A stretch of 64,000 nucleotides of DNA from an uncultured Eubacteriales bacterium (GCA_900316385.1 ONCP01000003.1:99074-163073); one strand, 5' to 3'. Positions 45,501-54,211 are shown, counted from the stretch's first letter. Notes: generated by a model not told the origin, from the sequence alone. Translations and numbers: made by a program.

Positions 45501-46143
45501 GTATATCCTCTTTGATTTGGACGGAACGGTCTCCGCGAGCGCCGAGGGAATAAGATACAGCCTTGAAAGCGTGCTCGAAAGGTACGGCGTCCAGGGCGTT
45601 GATCTTTCGGATTACACAAGGTACATCGGTCCTCCGCTTCTCGATACGCTTCTCAACCTTTGCGGACTGCCCGAGGAGCTCTGCGACGAGGCGTACGAGC
45701 ATTACAAGACCGTTTATGCCGAAAAAGGAAAAGCAATGAACCGTCCCTACGACGGCATTACCGAAGTGCTAACAGCGCTCAGAGAAAGAGGCTGTAAGCT
45801 TGCCGTCTGTACCTCAAAGCTCGAGGAGACCGCTGTGGCGGTAGTGACCGAGCTCGGGCTCGCGCCGTATTTCGACGCGATAGCAGGCTCCAACCGCGAC
45901 AGCACGCGAAAGGATAAAAAGGATCTGATACCGTACGCCATCGGGCTTCTCGGCGGAGCTCCCGACGAGAAGGAAAGCGCCGTAATGCTCGGGGATACAT
46001 GGTACGACGCCAAGGGAGCGTTTGAGTGCGGAGTTGACTTTATCGCGTGCCGTTACGGCTACGGCGACAACGAGGAAATGGAGAAATACGATCCCGCGGC
46101 GCGTGCCGACAGTCCGTCGGAGCTTGTTTCTTTGCTCTCCTGA
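45490..46143 (+). CDS. HAD phosphatase, phosphoglycolate phosphatase-like
   Basis: A 217-residue HAD hydrolase. Motif I is FDLDGTVSAS, motif II is AVCTSK near residue 108, motif III is the lysine-containing RKDKKDL, and motif IV is MLGDTWYDAKGA. The helical cap and the length fit phosphoglycolate phosphatase/PpaX-type enzymes. The substrate is not proven. The ATG at 45490 lies within the end of the thioesterase gene, with AAGGAAAA before it, and is taken because motif I then lies at the usual position near the N-terminus. Confidence 0.88.
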   Translation: MKYKYILFDLDGTVSASAEGIRYSLESVLERYGVQGVDLSDYTRYIGPPLLDTLLNLCGLPEELCDEAYEHYKTVYAEKGKAMNRPYDGITEVLTALRERGCKLAVCTSKLEETAVAVVTELGLAPYFDAIAGSNRDSTRKDKKDLIPYAIGLLGGAPDEKESAVMLGDTWYDAKGAFECGVDFIACRYGYGDNEEMEKYDPAARADSPSELVSLLS

Positions 46144-46187
46144 GTCTATATTTTGCCGCGTTCGCATATGCTTTTTCGGGTGATAAT

Positions 46188-46682
46188 ATGTTCATTTTCT
46201 CATTCGAAAGGCGTCGGGGAGTAAAGCTCGCGGCGATCCTTGTTTTCGCGGCGTTCCTTACGGCTCTGTGCGTGTTCGTCGCCTGCGAAAGGCGCGACGC
46301 GGTCAAGGGCTTTGCCTCTTCCGACGAGATCGGCAGATATTCGACCGAAGCCGGCGACACCGACGCGAGGCTGGAATTTCTCTCGACGTTCGGGATCAAA
46401 GCGGAGAGGGACAGCGAGAGCTCGGACACCGTCCGTGTTCCTAACGACTTTAACGACGTTTACACCGCCTACAACAACCTGCAAAAAGCGATAGGGCTGA
46501 ACCTTGAGCCGTTTCGCGGCGAGAGCGTGAGCCGAATCACATACAAAATAATGAACAGCAAAAAAACTGTCACCCTGCTCTGCTTCAAAGCCCGCGTGAT
46601 CGGCGGACACATCTCGACGGGAGTTTACGGCGACGGATATTTATCGCTTGGAGAAATGAAAAAATATGGAAAGACTGGATAA
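46188..46682 (+). CDS. DUF4830-type membrane-anchored protein
   Basis: A 164-residue protein with one N-terminal membrane segment (about residues 12-31, possibly a lipobox-like VFVACE). An extracellular domain follows that matches my picture of DUF4830: RLEFLSTFGIKAERD, VPNDFNDVYTAYNNLQKAIG, and a C-terminal KARVIGGHIST. The function is unknown. The start at 46188 is chosen because GGGTGAT precedes it and the membrane segment begins there. The end overlaps the rsuA-like gene by 17 bases. Confidence 0.75.
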   Translation: MFIFSFERRRGVKLAAILVFAAFLTALCVFVACERRDAVKGFASSDEIGRYSTEAGDTDARLEFLSTFGIKAERDSESSDTVRVPNDFNDVYTAYNNLQKAIGLNLEPFRGESVSRITYKIMNSKKTVTLLCFKARVIGGHISTGVYGDGYLSLGEMKKYGKTG

Positions 46683-47373
46683 GCTCCTTGTTTCGCAGGG
46701 CGTTGGCTCGCGCAGGGAGGTTCAAAAGCTGATTCGTCGGAAAGCCGTCACGGTCAACGGCGAAACAGTGACAAAGCCTGACTTAAAGCTCGACCCCGAT
46801 AATTCGCGGATCGAGGTGTCGGGACGCCCGATAAGCTACAAAAAGAATATTTATCTGATGCTCAACAAGCCCGCGGGCTTTGTCAGCGCCACAGAGGACA
46901 ACCTCAGCCGAACGGTGCTCGAGCTCGTTCCCGAGGAATACAGACGCAGGGGGCTTGCTCCCGCGGGGCGGCTTGACAAGGACACCGAGGGACTGCTGAT
47001 CCTCACCGACGACGGAGATTTTGCTCACAAGCTCATTTCTCCCAAGAGCAAGGTGTACAAGCGTTATTACGCCGAGCTTGACGCGGAAATAACCGAGGAG
47101 GATATAGAGAGCTTCAAGAGCGGGATAGTTCTCGAAAACGGCGAAAAGTGTCTTCCCGCAAGGCTCGAAAAATGTGAAAATTCCTCGGCTTTTGTCGAAA
47201 TATGCGAGGGAAAATTCCATCAGGTCAAGAAAATGTTTCTGTCAAGAGGAAAAAAGGTTTTGTATTTAAGACGCGACGCGATCGGCACTCTCAGGCTTGA
47301 TGTCAACTTGCCTAAAGGAATGGCTCGTGAACTGACAAAAACTGAAAAAGACGCTATATTTGTTGTCAAATAG
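46666..47373 (+). CDS. rsuA: 16S rRNA pseudouridine synthase, RsuA-type
   Basis: A 235-residue pseudouridine synthase. An N-terminal S4 RNA-binding domain (residues 1-60, KLLVSQGVGSRREVQKLIRR) is followed by the catalytic domain with the aspartate motif GRLDKDTEGLLILTDDG near residue 105. The KFHQVKKMF segment near residue 185 is typical of the RsuA/RluB/E/F group. It modifies uridine in rRNA. The exact target, 16S versus 23S, is by family likeness only. It overlaps the DUF4830 gene and ends at a terminator. Confidence 0.9.
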   Translation: MERLDKLLVSQGVGSRREVQKLIRRKAVTVNGETVTKPDLKLDPDNSRIEVSGRPISYKKNIYLMLNKPAGFVSATEDNLSRTVLELVPEEYRRRGLAPAGRLDKDTEGLLILTDDGDFAHKLISPKSKVYKRYYAELDAEITEEDIESFKSGIVLENGEKCLPARLEKCENSSAFVEICEGKFHQVKKMFLSRGKKVLYLRRDAIGTLRLDVNLPKGMARELTKTEKDAIFVVK

Positions 47374-47383
47374 CACAAAAAAG

Positions 47384-47413
47384 GGACGGCGTTTTTTACG
47401 TCGTCCTCATTTT
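47384..47413 (+). terminator. Terminator after the rsuA-like gene
   Basis: GGACGGCGT (47384-47392) pairs with ACGTCGTCC (47398-47406) with one wobble, followed by TCATTTTAT. Confidence 0.78.
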
Positions 47414-47443
47414 ATATAAAAACATCAATTAAAGTTTGTTAAC

Positions 47444-47472
47444 TTTACAAATGGTAATATTTTACGTAAGAT
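47444..47472 (+). promoter_or_regulatory. Probable promoter of the MsmX-like ATPase gene
   Basis: TTTACA (47444-47449), a 17-base spacer, and TAAGAT (47467-47472). A short TTTGT...ACAAA inverted repeat overlaps the -35 box and could be an operator, though this is speculative. Confidence 0.5.
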
Positions 47473-47521
47473 GATAAAATACTAATGTGAAAATTATATC
47501 ATTATTTTGGAGGAATAATGT

Positions 47522-48625
47522 ATGGCAAATGTTAGCTTAAAACACGTTTATAAAATCTATGACGGCGACGTTGTAGCGGTAACCGATTTCAACCTTGAGA
47601 TCGACGACAAGGAATTCATCATTCTCGTAGGTCCTTCCGGCTGCGGTAAGTCCACGACTCTCCGTATGATCGCGGGTCTTGAGGATATCTCCAAGGGCGA
47701 GCTTTACATCGGCGACAAGCTTTGCAACGATGTAACTCCCAAGGACAGAGATATCGCGATGGTTTTCCAGAACTACGCTCTTTATCCCCATATGTCCGTT
47801 TATGACAATATGGCTTTCGGCCTTAAGCTCCGCAAGATGCCTAAGGAAGAGATCAAGAAGAGAGTAGAAGAAGCTGCCCGTATCCTCGGTATCGAGCAGT
47901 ATCTCGACAGAAAGCCGAAGGCTCTCTCCGGTGGTCAGAGACAGCGTGTAGCGCTCGGTCGTGCCATCGTTCGTGATCCTAAGGTATTCCTTCTTGACGA
48001 GCCGCTCTCCAACCTCGACGCTAAGCTCAGAGCTCAGATGCGTACCGAGATCTCCAAGCTCTATCAGAGACTCGGCACAACCTTTATCTACGTAACTCAC
48101 GACCAGACAGAGGCTATGACAATGGGCACCCGTATCGTAGTTATGAAGGACGGCTTCATCCAGCAGGTCGATACTCCTCAGAACCTCTACGACAAGCCCT
48201 GCAATGAGTTCGTAGCAGGCTTCATCGGCTCTCCTCAGATGAACTTTGCCGAAGCTACCGTTACAAAGGGCGGCAAGGCTCTCAAGTTCGACAAGTACGA
48301 GCTTCCGCTTCCTGCTGACAAGGCAGAGGCCCTCAAGGCTTACGACGGCAAGGAAGTTGTATTCGGTATCCGTCCCGAGCACGTTCACGACGAGCCCGAT
48401 TTCCTCGAGAAGGCTCCCGCAGAGGCTAAGATCGACGCTAACGTTGACGTAACAGAGCTTATGGGCGCTGAGATCTATCTCTATGTTAACATCAACGGCG
48501 CTAACATTACCGCTCGTGTTGATCCCGCTTCCAAGGCTAAGCCCGGCGACACGATCAAGATCGCGTTTGACCTTACCAGAATCCACGTATTCGATAAGGA
48601 AACAGAGAAGACTATCACCAACTGA
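47522..48625 (+). CDS. Sugar ABC transporter ATPase, MsmX/UgpC/MalK-type
   Basis: A 367-residue CUT1 ATPase. Walker A is GPSGCGKST (37-45), the signature is [16 protein letters not shown], Walker B is [12 protein letters not shown] and the switch His follows in [11 protein letters not shown]. The C-terminal TOBE/MalK-like domain of about 130 residues includes [11 protein letters not shown]. It is encoded alone. MsmX-type ATPases serve several sugar importers, so it is the natural partner of the ATPase-less importer at 15292-18492. Its codon use looks strongly biased, as in highly expressed genes. TTGGAGGAAT precedes the ATG. Confidence 0.94.
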   Translation: MANVSLKHVYKIYDGDVVAVTDFNLEIDDKEFIILVGPSGCGKSTTLRMIAGLEDISKGELYIGDKLCNDVTPKDRDIAMVFQNYALYPHMSVYDNMAFGLKLRKMPKEEIKKRVEEAARILGIEQYLDRKPKALSGGQRQRVALGRAIVRDPKVFLLDEPLSNLDAKLRAQMRTEISKLYQRLGTTFIYVTHDQTEAMTMGTRIVVMKDGFIQQVDTPQNLYDKPCNEFVAGFIGSPQMNFAEATVTKGGKALKFDKYELPLPADKAEALKAYDGKEVVFGIRPEHVHDEPDFLEKAPAEAKIDANVDVTELMGAEIYLYVNINGANITARVDPASKAKPGDTIKIAFDLTRIHVFDKETEKTITN

Positions 48626-48656
48626 TAAAATCTGAATTATTCGGAGCAATATTGAT

Positions 48657-48691
48657 CGGGCGCTCCGCGGGGAGCGCCCGATATGTTTTTT
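48657..48691 (+). terminator. Terminator after the MsmX-like gene
   Basis: CGGGCGCTCC (48657-48666) pairs perfectly with GGAGCGCCCG (48671-48680), followed by a T run. Confidence 0.92.
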
Positions 48692-48704
48692 GAGGTGAAC
48701 AAAA

Positions 48705-49460
48705 TTGAAAAGAATAATATTATCGGCGCTCGCGCTCATTTTGGCGGCGTCAATGTGCCTTTCGCTTTACGGCTGCGGCTCCGCGGCTTCAACGGACGCT
48801 CTGGACGATAACCTTGAATACGCCAAGGAAAAGGTTCAGAATTACGCCGAATGGCAGGCGAAGTATGAATCCGAGTTTTATGACGAGGTTTACGCCAAGG
48901 CGAGCCTCGCCGCTATCGCTTATAATTCGGATTTTGACGACGAAAAGCTTCAATCCCTCGCTCGCTACCTCTTTGTCGATACTCTTATGATCACCGACGA
49001 CAAGGGCGAGGTGGTCGCCTCGTTCCCTGCCGAGAACAAGGGCAAAAATATAGGCGATCTCGAAGGAATGGATAAGTATAAGGCGATCCTCAAGTGGATC
49101 AATCCAAGGCTTTGCTCCGACCCTGCTCCCGTTGAGGGCTCTGACGAGTACACAATGGACGCGGGCGTTCAGCGCGTTGACGAGATGGGCGTTGTTATCG
49201 TGGGCTTCACGACCGACGGCTATGACAAGACGATCGGCGCCGACCTCGCTCAGCAGAGCGGCAACAACGTTATCGTCGCGCTCGACGGCAACGTTATCAG
49301 CTCCACGGTAGACGGTGTTGAAAGAGGCAAGGCTCTGTCCGATTACGGCATCAAGGATACCTCAGGCGAGAGCTTCACCTTCAAGGCAGGCAAGACCGAA
49401 TTTACCGCCAAGGCGGATAAGGTCGGCAGCTTTAATGTTATCTGCGCGCAAAAATCATAA
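48705..49460 (+). CDS. Lipoprotein with Cache-like sensor domain, TTG start
   Basis: A 251-residue lipoprotein. The signal peptide ends in the lipobox LYGC near residue 24. The mature domain has LFVDTLMITDDKGEVVASFP near residue 90 and GVQRVDEMGVVIVGFTTD near 155. These are patterns of the extracellular Cache/PAS-like domains usually attached to chemoreceptors or cyclases, but here there is no signalling domain. The TTG at 48705 is the only plausible start: AGGTGA lies six bases before it and the signal peptide begins there. A binding or anchoring role is inference. Confidence 0.65.
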   Translation: MKRIILSALALILAASMCLSLYGCGSAASTDALDDNLEYAKEKVQNYAEWQAKYESEFYDEVYAKASLAAIAYNSDFDDEKLQSLARYLFVDTLMITDDKGEVVASFPAENKGKNIGDLEGMDKYKAILKWINPRLCSDPAPVEGSDEYTMDAGVQRVDEMGVVIVGFTTDGYDKTIGADLAQQSGNNVIVALDGNVISSTVDGVERGKALSDYGIKDTSGESFTFKAGKTEFTAKADKVGSFNVICAQKS

Positions 49461-49468
49461 TTTAACGC

Positions 49469-49497
49469 TTGAAAAAAGTATCACCGAGTGCTATAAT
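49469..49497 (+). promoter_or_regulatory. Promoter nested in a terminator hairpin
   Basis: TTGAAA (49469-49474), a 17-base spacer, and TATAAT (49492-49497). The -10 box is the loop of the terminator hairpin 49480-49510. Initiation near 49504 gives a leader of about 11 bases that starts within the 3' arm of the hairpin. Confidence 0.72.
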
Positions 49498-49514
49498 TGC
49501 ACTCGGTGATTTTT
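49480..49514 (+). terminator. Terminator of the Cache-like lipoprotein gene
   Basis: ATCACCGAGTGC (49480-49491) pairs perfectly with GCACTCGGTGAT (49499-49510), followed by TTTT directly before the ATG of the antiporter. The GGTGAT of the 3' arm also serves as the ribosome binding site of that gene. Confidence 0.82.
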
Positions 49515-50864
49515 ATGGATCCTTCAAAAATTGCGTCCTACATAAGTAAGGTCGAGCTTTTTCAGATTCTTCTGCCGCTGGGACTGGTGTTTTGCGTCGC
49601 GAAATTCCTCGGTCTGGTTGCGCGAAAGCTTCAGATGCCTCAGGTTGTCGGACAAATCGTAGCGGGACTTCTGCTGGGTCCCTGTGTGTTGAATTTAATA
49701 GATATCAGCTCCCCGTCCTACGGGCTTTCAATAAGAAGCATAGCGGAGATCGGCGTAATTATGCTTATGTTTTCCGCGGGTCTCGGCACGGATCTAAAGG
49801 AGCTTCTCAAGGTCGGACCGATAGCGTTTCTGGTCGCCTTGGCGGGCGTTTTTGTTCCGCTCGCGGCAGGCACGGGCGTTTACTGGCTGTTCGGCTTTGA
49901 TAACGGTAATCGCTTTTATGAGGCGCTCGTTATGGGCACGGTGCTCGCGGCAACGTCCGTCAGCATTACCGTGCAGGCGCTCAAGGAGCTGGGGTATCTG
50001 CGAACGAAGGTCGGAAACACGATACTCAGCGCCGCGATCATTGACGATATCATCGGGATAATCGTGCTCACCTTTGTGATCTCTCTCGCCGACAGCGAGG
50101 GAAAGAGCGGAGGCGACAGCATTGGAATAATCTGTCTCAAGGTGGTTTTGTTTTTCGCGTTGGCGATCGGGCTCGGCTTTGTAGCGTACAAGGCGTTCAA
50201 GTGGCTCGAAAACCGCCGTCCGCATACAAGAACGATACCGATTTTCGCGATGGGCTTCTGCTTTTTGCTCTCTTACTCCGCCGAAACCTATTTCGGGATC
50301 GCCGAGATCACGGGCGCGTACGCCGCGGGCATTATCTTCTGCCAGCTCAAGAGCGCTTCGTATATCGAGGAGAAGATCGATATTTGTCTGTATATGTTCT
50401 TCGGTCCCGTGTTCTTCGCGAGCGTCGGGTTGAAATCCAACCTCAAGGGTATGCACCCGTCGATCATCCTCTTTGTGCTTGCGCTGACCGCCGTTGCGCT
50501 CATCGCCAAGATAATCGGTTGCGGAGGAATGGCAAGGCTGTGCCGCTTCAGTAAATCCGATTCGCTGAAAATAGGCGTCGGAATGATGACCAGGGGAGAG
50601 GTAGCGCTGATCGTTACCGACAAGGGCATTACCGCGGGTATTATTGAGAAAACAATGAACTTTGCCGTTGTGCCGCTGATAATCGTCAGCTCGCTTTTGG
50701 CTCCGATCATTCTCAAGGTGCTTTACGCGGTATTCCCCGACAATAAGATAAAGAAAAACAACGACCGCGAAACCGACCAAAAGGCAATGACCTACGGCAA
50801 AATGTACGAGGACAGAGACGAGTCGGGCGAGGACGTTGTAATTATAAAGACAAAGGTAAAATAA
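49515..50864 (+). CDS. CPA2-family cation:proton antiporter
   Basis: A 449-residue Na+ or K+/H+ antiporter of the CPA2 type (KefB/GerN/NapA relatives). About 12 membrane segments are visible. The transport core shows VGQIVAGLLLGPCVL near residue 50 and the double-Asp-type segment SAAIIDDIIGIIVL near 180. The soluble tail is only about 45 residues, without a KTN domain. The ATG at 49515 is preferred over the in-frame GTG and TTG upstream because those lie in the hairpin and before the expected transcript start. Confidence 0.88.
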   Translation: MDPSKIASYISKVELFQILLPLGLVFCVAKFLGLVARKLQMPQVVGQIVAGLLLGPCVLNLIDISSPSYGLSIRSIAEIGVIMLMFSAGLGTDLKELLKVGPIAFLVALAGVFVPLAAGTGVYWLFGFDNGNRFYEALVMGTVLAATSVSITVQALKELGYLRTKVGNTILSAAIIDDIIGIIVLTFVISLADSEGKSGGDSIGIICLKVVLFFALAIGLGFVAYKAFKWLENRRPHTRTIPIFAMGFCFLLSYSAETYFGIAEITGAYAAGIIFCQLKSASYIEEKIDICLYMFFGPVFFASVGLKSNLKGMHPSIILFVLALTAVALIAKIIGCGGMARLCRFSKSDSLKIGVGMMTRGEVALIVTDKGITAGIIEKTMNFAVVPLIIVSSLLAPIILKVLYAVFPDNKIKKNNDRETDQKAMTYGKMYEDRDESGEDVVIIKTKVK

Positions 50865-50869
50865 TCAAA

Positions 50870-50907
50870 TGCCGCCGTGTTATTGTTTAACGCGGCGGCA
50901 GTTTTTT
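50870..50907 (+). terminator. Terminator after the antiporter gene
   Basis: TGCCGCCGTGTTA (50870-50882) pairs with TAACGCGGCGGCA (50888-50900) with one wobble, followed by GTTTTTTG. Confidence 0.9.
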
Positions 50908-50933
50908 GTTTGGTGACAGGTTTTTAGCGTTAC

Positions 50934-51212
50934 TCAGTCTTCGCCGATCTCGGTCAGCAGATTCTCAAAGGCGTCGCTCCAGCCGTCTATCTCAAAGCTT
51001 CCGCCGCCGTTCGTGGAGCGCAGCTTTGAGTCGTTCATATCCTGACCGTAGGCGAACAGCTCGCCGAGGTATATTTCATAGCCGCGAGCGCGGCACACCT
51101 CGCAAAAAGCCTTCATAGGATCGGCGGATTTTCCCGCGCTGATAAGAGCTTCTCTCAGTCCGCCGTCGCGCTTGCAGTCAGCCAAAAGCCTTCTCAGCTC
51201 GTTTTCAAACAT
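50934..51212 (-). CDS. Nif11-like small protein, candidate leader-type peptide
   Basis: A 92-residue soluble protein. Residues 1-50 resemble the Nif11-like leader family: a first helix (ELRRLLADCKRDGGLREAL), then ADPMKAFCEVCRARGYEIYLGELFA. It continues with a TNGGGSFEIDGW segment and ends acidic. In peptide natural-product systems such leaders precede a modified core, but here the C-terminal part is not Cys-rich and no modifying enzyme or exporter lies nearby. It could also be a stand-alone regulator. A GGGGTGAT site and its own promoter support the gene. Confidence 0.55.
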   Translation of the reverse strand: MFENELRRLLADCKRDGGLREALISAGKSADPMKAFCEVCRARGYEIYLGELFAYGQDMNDSKLRSTNGGGSFEIDGWSDAFENLLTEIGED

Positions 51213-51233
51213 AACATCACCCCATCATTTTAA

Positions 51234-51262
51234 ATAATATCATATTTACACACAAATATCAA
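51234..51262 (-). promoter_or_regulatory. Sigma-A promoter of the Nif11-like gene
   Basis: On the minus strand TTGATA (51257-51262) and TATTAT (51234-51239) are 17 bases apart. Confidence 0.7.
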
Positions 51263-51304
51263 ATTATTCTATCTGCCGAAAATTAGTGAAAAAGAGTATT
51301 TTTC

Positions 51305-51333
51305 TTGCTTTTGAACGCCCTCGGGGGTATAAT
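51305..51333 (+). promoter_or_regulatory. Sigma-A promoter of the pyrC-pyrF operon
   Basis: TTGCTT (51305-51310), a 17-base spacer, and TATAAT (51328-51333). It drives the membrane protein gene and, by spacing, pyrC and the genes behind it. Confidence 0.72.
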
Positions 51334-51381
51334 ATATAATGTATGACTATGTGCCCGAAACACAAAAGCAGGAGGTAAGCT

Positions 51382-52938
51382 ATGAAAAATACGGTTCGAA
51401 TTATCGCCGCGGCGGTAATATGCGTGGTTATAGGCTCTGTTTTCGCGCTTACGGCGTTCGCCGAAAACACCGCGTATGAAATCAACGAGCTCAATATGAG
51501 TATCCCGATCCCGAACGAAATGCTCGTCATTACTCGCGACAGCAAAAAGACGGATTCGTTCTTCTCGGAATTTGGGCTTGATTATTCCGAGACAATGGAC
51601 AAGCTCAAGGAAGGAAACATTTATCTTGAGGCTATGAATTCCGACAGCTCGCTTACTCTTACGGTCACGAAAACCGAGACCGAGGAGAGCAAGTCCATCG
51701 GTAATTACAACAATATTTCGGATGAGGAGCTCGCGAACGTCAAGGAAAAGCTCCTTGAGGATAAGGCGTACAAGTCCGCGTCGGTGGTAGAGTATAAGGA
51801 TATAAAGTACATAAACCTTTCTATGAGCCACAAGGAAGGCAAAAAGACCGTTCAGGCTCAGCAGTACAATACCGTCTTTAACGGAGACAACATTAACATC
51901 ACTCTCCAGTCCGCGCCCGGTCAGAAGCTTAGCAAGACGGACAAGGAAATGCTCGCGTCCGTAGTTGAGGGCACCGCGATCATCGAGGAGAATTTCTTTA
52001 CCAAGCACGGCTCGCTGATCCTTTACGGCTCTGTCACGATCTTCGGTATTGCCGTCGTTGTCGTAGTGCTGATCATTCTGCTCAAAAAGCGCGGAAACCC
52101 CAAGCGCAAACACAACGATCTCGTACACGAGCTCGCGCACGAGCACAAAATCTCCGCTACTACTCAGATCCCCAGAAAAACGATATTCAATGTGACAAAG
52201 CCGACCAACAGCTTCCTCACAAATTACGCTCCGATCGAGGAGCTGGACGCGGAGAAAAAGCCCGCGCAAGCGCCTGTCCCCGAAAAAGCGGAAGTTGCCA
52301 AGGCGGTTTCCGAGCCCGTTGAGGAGGAGATCCCGACAAAGAGGGTAAGGCTTGAAGAAGCTCAGCCCGTTCCCGAGCAAGCAGTTTCCGAGGAAGCAGT
52401 TTCCGAGGAAGCCGTTGTCGCGGAGGAGGGCTTCGACGATGTCGCCGATTACTTCGATGATGACGACGATCTTTACAACGAGCCCGAGGATATCTACGCG
52501 GCTCAGAACTACACCTCGGATTACGAGGAATATGAAGAGGATGAGGAAGAGGAACATTACGTCCGCGAGGGAAGCGCCGCCGAGACAGCCAAAAAGGTAT
52601 TTTCCGCCATCGGCAGAGGTCTTGTGACCTTCTTTACGGCGGTCGGCAGAGGGATCGCGTTCGTAGCTGTCCATATCAAGTATTTCTGCATAAATCTCTC
52701 CCGTATGATCAAGCGCAGCAGAGCGCAGAAAAAACGAGTAAAGATGGAGGAGGAGCGCCGCAGACAGGCATCCGAGCAGCGCCGCATACAGCGTGACGCG
52801 GAGCGCGCCAGACGTCAGCGCAACCTTGACAGGGGCGAAAACGACCTCATCAAGGTGCATTCCTCAAACGAGCGCAGAAGAACCCCCTCGCGCACGGCTT
52901 ATCCCACGAGAAGAAGCAACTACAACCGCAGGGGCTGA
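51382..52938 (+). CDS. Single-pass membrane protein with acidic and basic cytosolic tail
   Basis: A 518-residue protein that I do not recognise. Residues 1-27 are a signal peptide. An extracellular domain of about 180 residues follows, then one membrane helix near residues 212-233 (ending in ILLKKRG). The cytosolic tail has a long Glu/Asp-rich stretch (about 310-395), a hydrophobic or amphipathic segment (FFTAVGRGIAFVAVHIKYF) and a very basic end (ERRRQASEQRRIQRDAERA). The extracellular part resembles the general look of Clostridial secreted hypothetical proteins. It precedes pyrC by four bases, so it is cotranscribed with the pyrimidine genes. Confidence 0.65.
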   Translation: MKNTVRIIAAAVICVVIGSVFALTAFAENTAYEINELNMSIPIPNEMLVITRDSKKTDSFFSEFGLDYSETMDKLKEGNIYLEAMNSDSSLTLTVTKTETEESKSIGNYNNISDEELANVKEKLLEDKAYKSASVVEYKDIKYINLSMSHKEGKKTVQAQQYNTVFNGDNINITLQSAPGQKLSKTDKEMLASVVEGTAIIEENFFTKHGSLILYGSVTIFGIAVVVVVLIILLKKRGNPKRKHNDLVHELAHEHKISATTQIPRKTIFNVTKPTNSFLTNYAPIEELDAEKKPAQAPVPEKAEVAKAVSEPVEEEIPTKRVRLEEAQPVPEQAVSEEAVSEEAVVAEEGFDDVADYFDDDDDLYNEPEDIYAAQNYTSDYEEYEEDEEEEHYVREGSAAETAKKVFSAIGRGLVTFFTAVGRGIAFVAVHIKYFCINLSRMIKRSRAQKKRVKMEEERRRQASEQRRIQRDAERARRQRNLDRGENDLIKVHSSNERRRTPSRTAYPTRRSNYNRRG

Positions 52939-52942
52939 GATC

Positions 52943-54211
52943 ATGACGCTGTTAATTAAAAACGCGAGGGTGATCGACCCCTCGCGCGATTATGATAAAA
53001 TTTCCGATATTATGATCGAGGACGGTAAAATCGCCGATTTCGGCAGCTTTGATACAGCCGACAGGGTTATCGACGCCCAGGGGCTGATCGCCGCCCCGGG
53101 ACTTGTGGATATGCATGTTCATCTTCGCGATCCCGGGCAAACTCACAAGGAGGATATCCTCAGCGGCTGCCGCGCGGCGGCGGCAGGCGGAGTTACAAGC
53201 CTTCTGGCTATGCCGAACACGAATCCCACCGTCGATAACGCCGACACGGTCAAATATATTCTTGACAAGGCGAAGAACGCCGACGCTAAGGTCTATGTCG
53301 CCGCTTCGATCACAAAGGGCCTCCAAAGCAGGGAAGCGACCGATTTATCGGAGCTGAGCTCCGCGGGAGCCGTCGCTCTTTCCGACGACGGACGACCTGT
53401 TGAGAACACCCAAATGCTCATAAACGCGATGAGATCTGCTCCCGAGCTTGGGCTCACGATCACTGCTCACTGTGAGAGCCTTCCGATCGCCCACGGCGGA
53501 ATAATGAACGAGGGCGAGGTTTCACGCGAGCTTGGCGTTAAGGGTATCCCCGATTCCGCCGAGGATTGCGGTACCATGCGCGAGGTTTCCTTTGCGGACG
53601 CGCTGGGCGTGCCGATACATATTTGCCATGTCAGCACCAAAAACTCCGTCAGGCTTATTCGCGACGCCAAGAAGCGCGGCGTCAAGGTGACTGCCGAGAC
53701 AGCGCCGCATTATTTCTCTCTTACCGAGAAAGAGCTTCTCAGGCGCGACGCCGATTATCGGATGAACCCTCCGCTCAGACGCGACGAGGACAGGCTCGCG
53801 ATCATTGAAGGGCTTAAGGACGGCACTCTGGACGCGATCGCGACCGATCACGCGCCTCACGCTCCCGAGGAAAAGGCTGATTTTGAGAAAGCGCCGAACG
53901 GTTCCATAGGAATGGAAACGTCTCTCGGAGCAGGCGTTACATATCTTGTTAAAACAGGCGAGCTTACGATAGGCGAGCTTATCAATAAAATGTCAACAGC
54001 TCCCGCAAAGCTTCTGGGTATCAAAGCTGGCACGCTTGAAGCGGGCTCTCCCGCCGACATCGTTCTTTTCGATATGAACGAGAGCTACACTGTCGATCCC
54101 GAAAAGCTTCACGGCAAGAGCAAAAACACACCCTTCAAGGGCAGAACGCTCTACGGCAGGGTTAAGTATACTATTCTTGACGGAGCCGTTGTTTATTCAG
54201 ATAAACCATAA
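52943..54211 (+). CDS. pyrC: Dihydroorotase, class I
   Basis: A 422-residue zinc amidohydrolase that makes dihydroorotate in pyrimidine synthesis. The metal motif is DMHVHLRDPGQTHKED near residue 53. The ITAHCE and HICHVST histidine motifs follow, and the catalytic Asp lies in ATDHAPHAPEEK near residue 303. The length is normal for class I enzymes. The ATG at 52943 is chosen since the N-terminal MTLLIKNARVIDP is typical, though the upstream AGGGG site is modest. It starts four bases after the membrane protein stop. Confidence 0.95.
   Translation: MTLLIKNARVIDPSRDYDKISDIMIEDGKIADFGSFDTADRVIDAQGLIAAPGLVDMHVHLRDPGQTHKEDILSGCRAAAAGGVTSLLAMPNTNPTVDNADTVKYILDKAKNADAKVYVAASITKGLQSREATDLSELSSAGAVALSDDGRPVENTQMLINAMRSAPELGLTITAHCESLPIAHGGIMNEGEVSRELGVKGIPDSAEDCGTMREVSFADALGVPIHICHVSTKNSVRLIRDAKKRGVKVTAETAPHYFSLTEKELLRRDADYRMNPPLRRDEDRLAIIEGLKDGTLDAIATDHAPHAPEEKADFEKAPNGSIGMETSLGAGVTYLVKTGELTIGELINKMSTAPAKLLGIKAGTLEAGSPADIVLFDMNESYTVDPEKLHGKSKNTPFKGRTLYGRVKYTILDGAVVYSDKP

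Noticed and set aside
46047..46187. Longer start for the DUF4830 protein
   Set aside because: It would overlap the HAD gene by about 100 bases with an arginine-rich translation; the ATG at 46188 has GGGTGAT and starts the membrane anchor.
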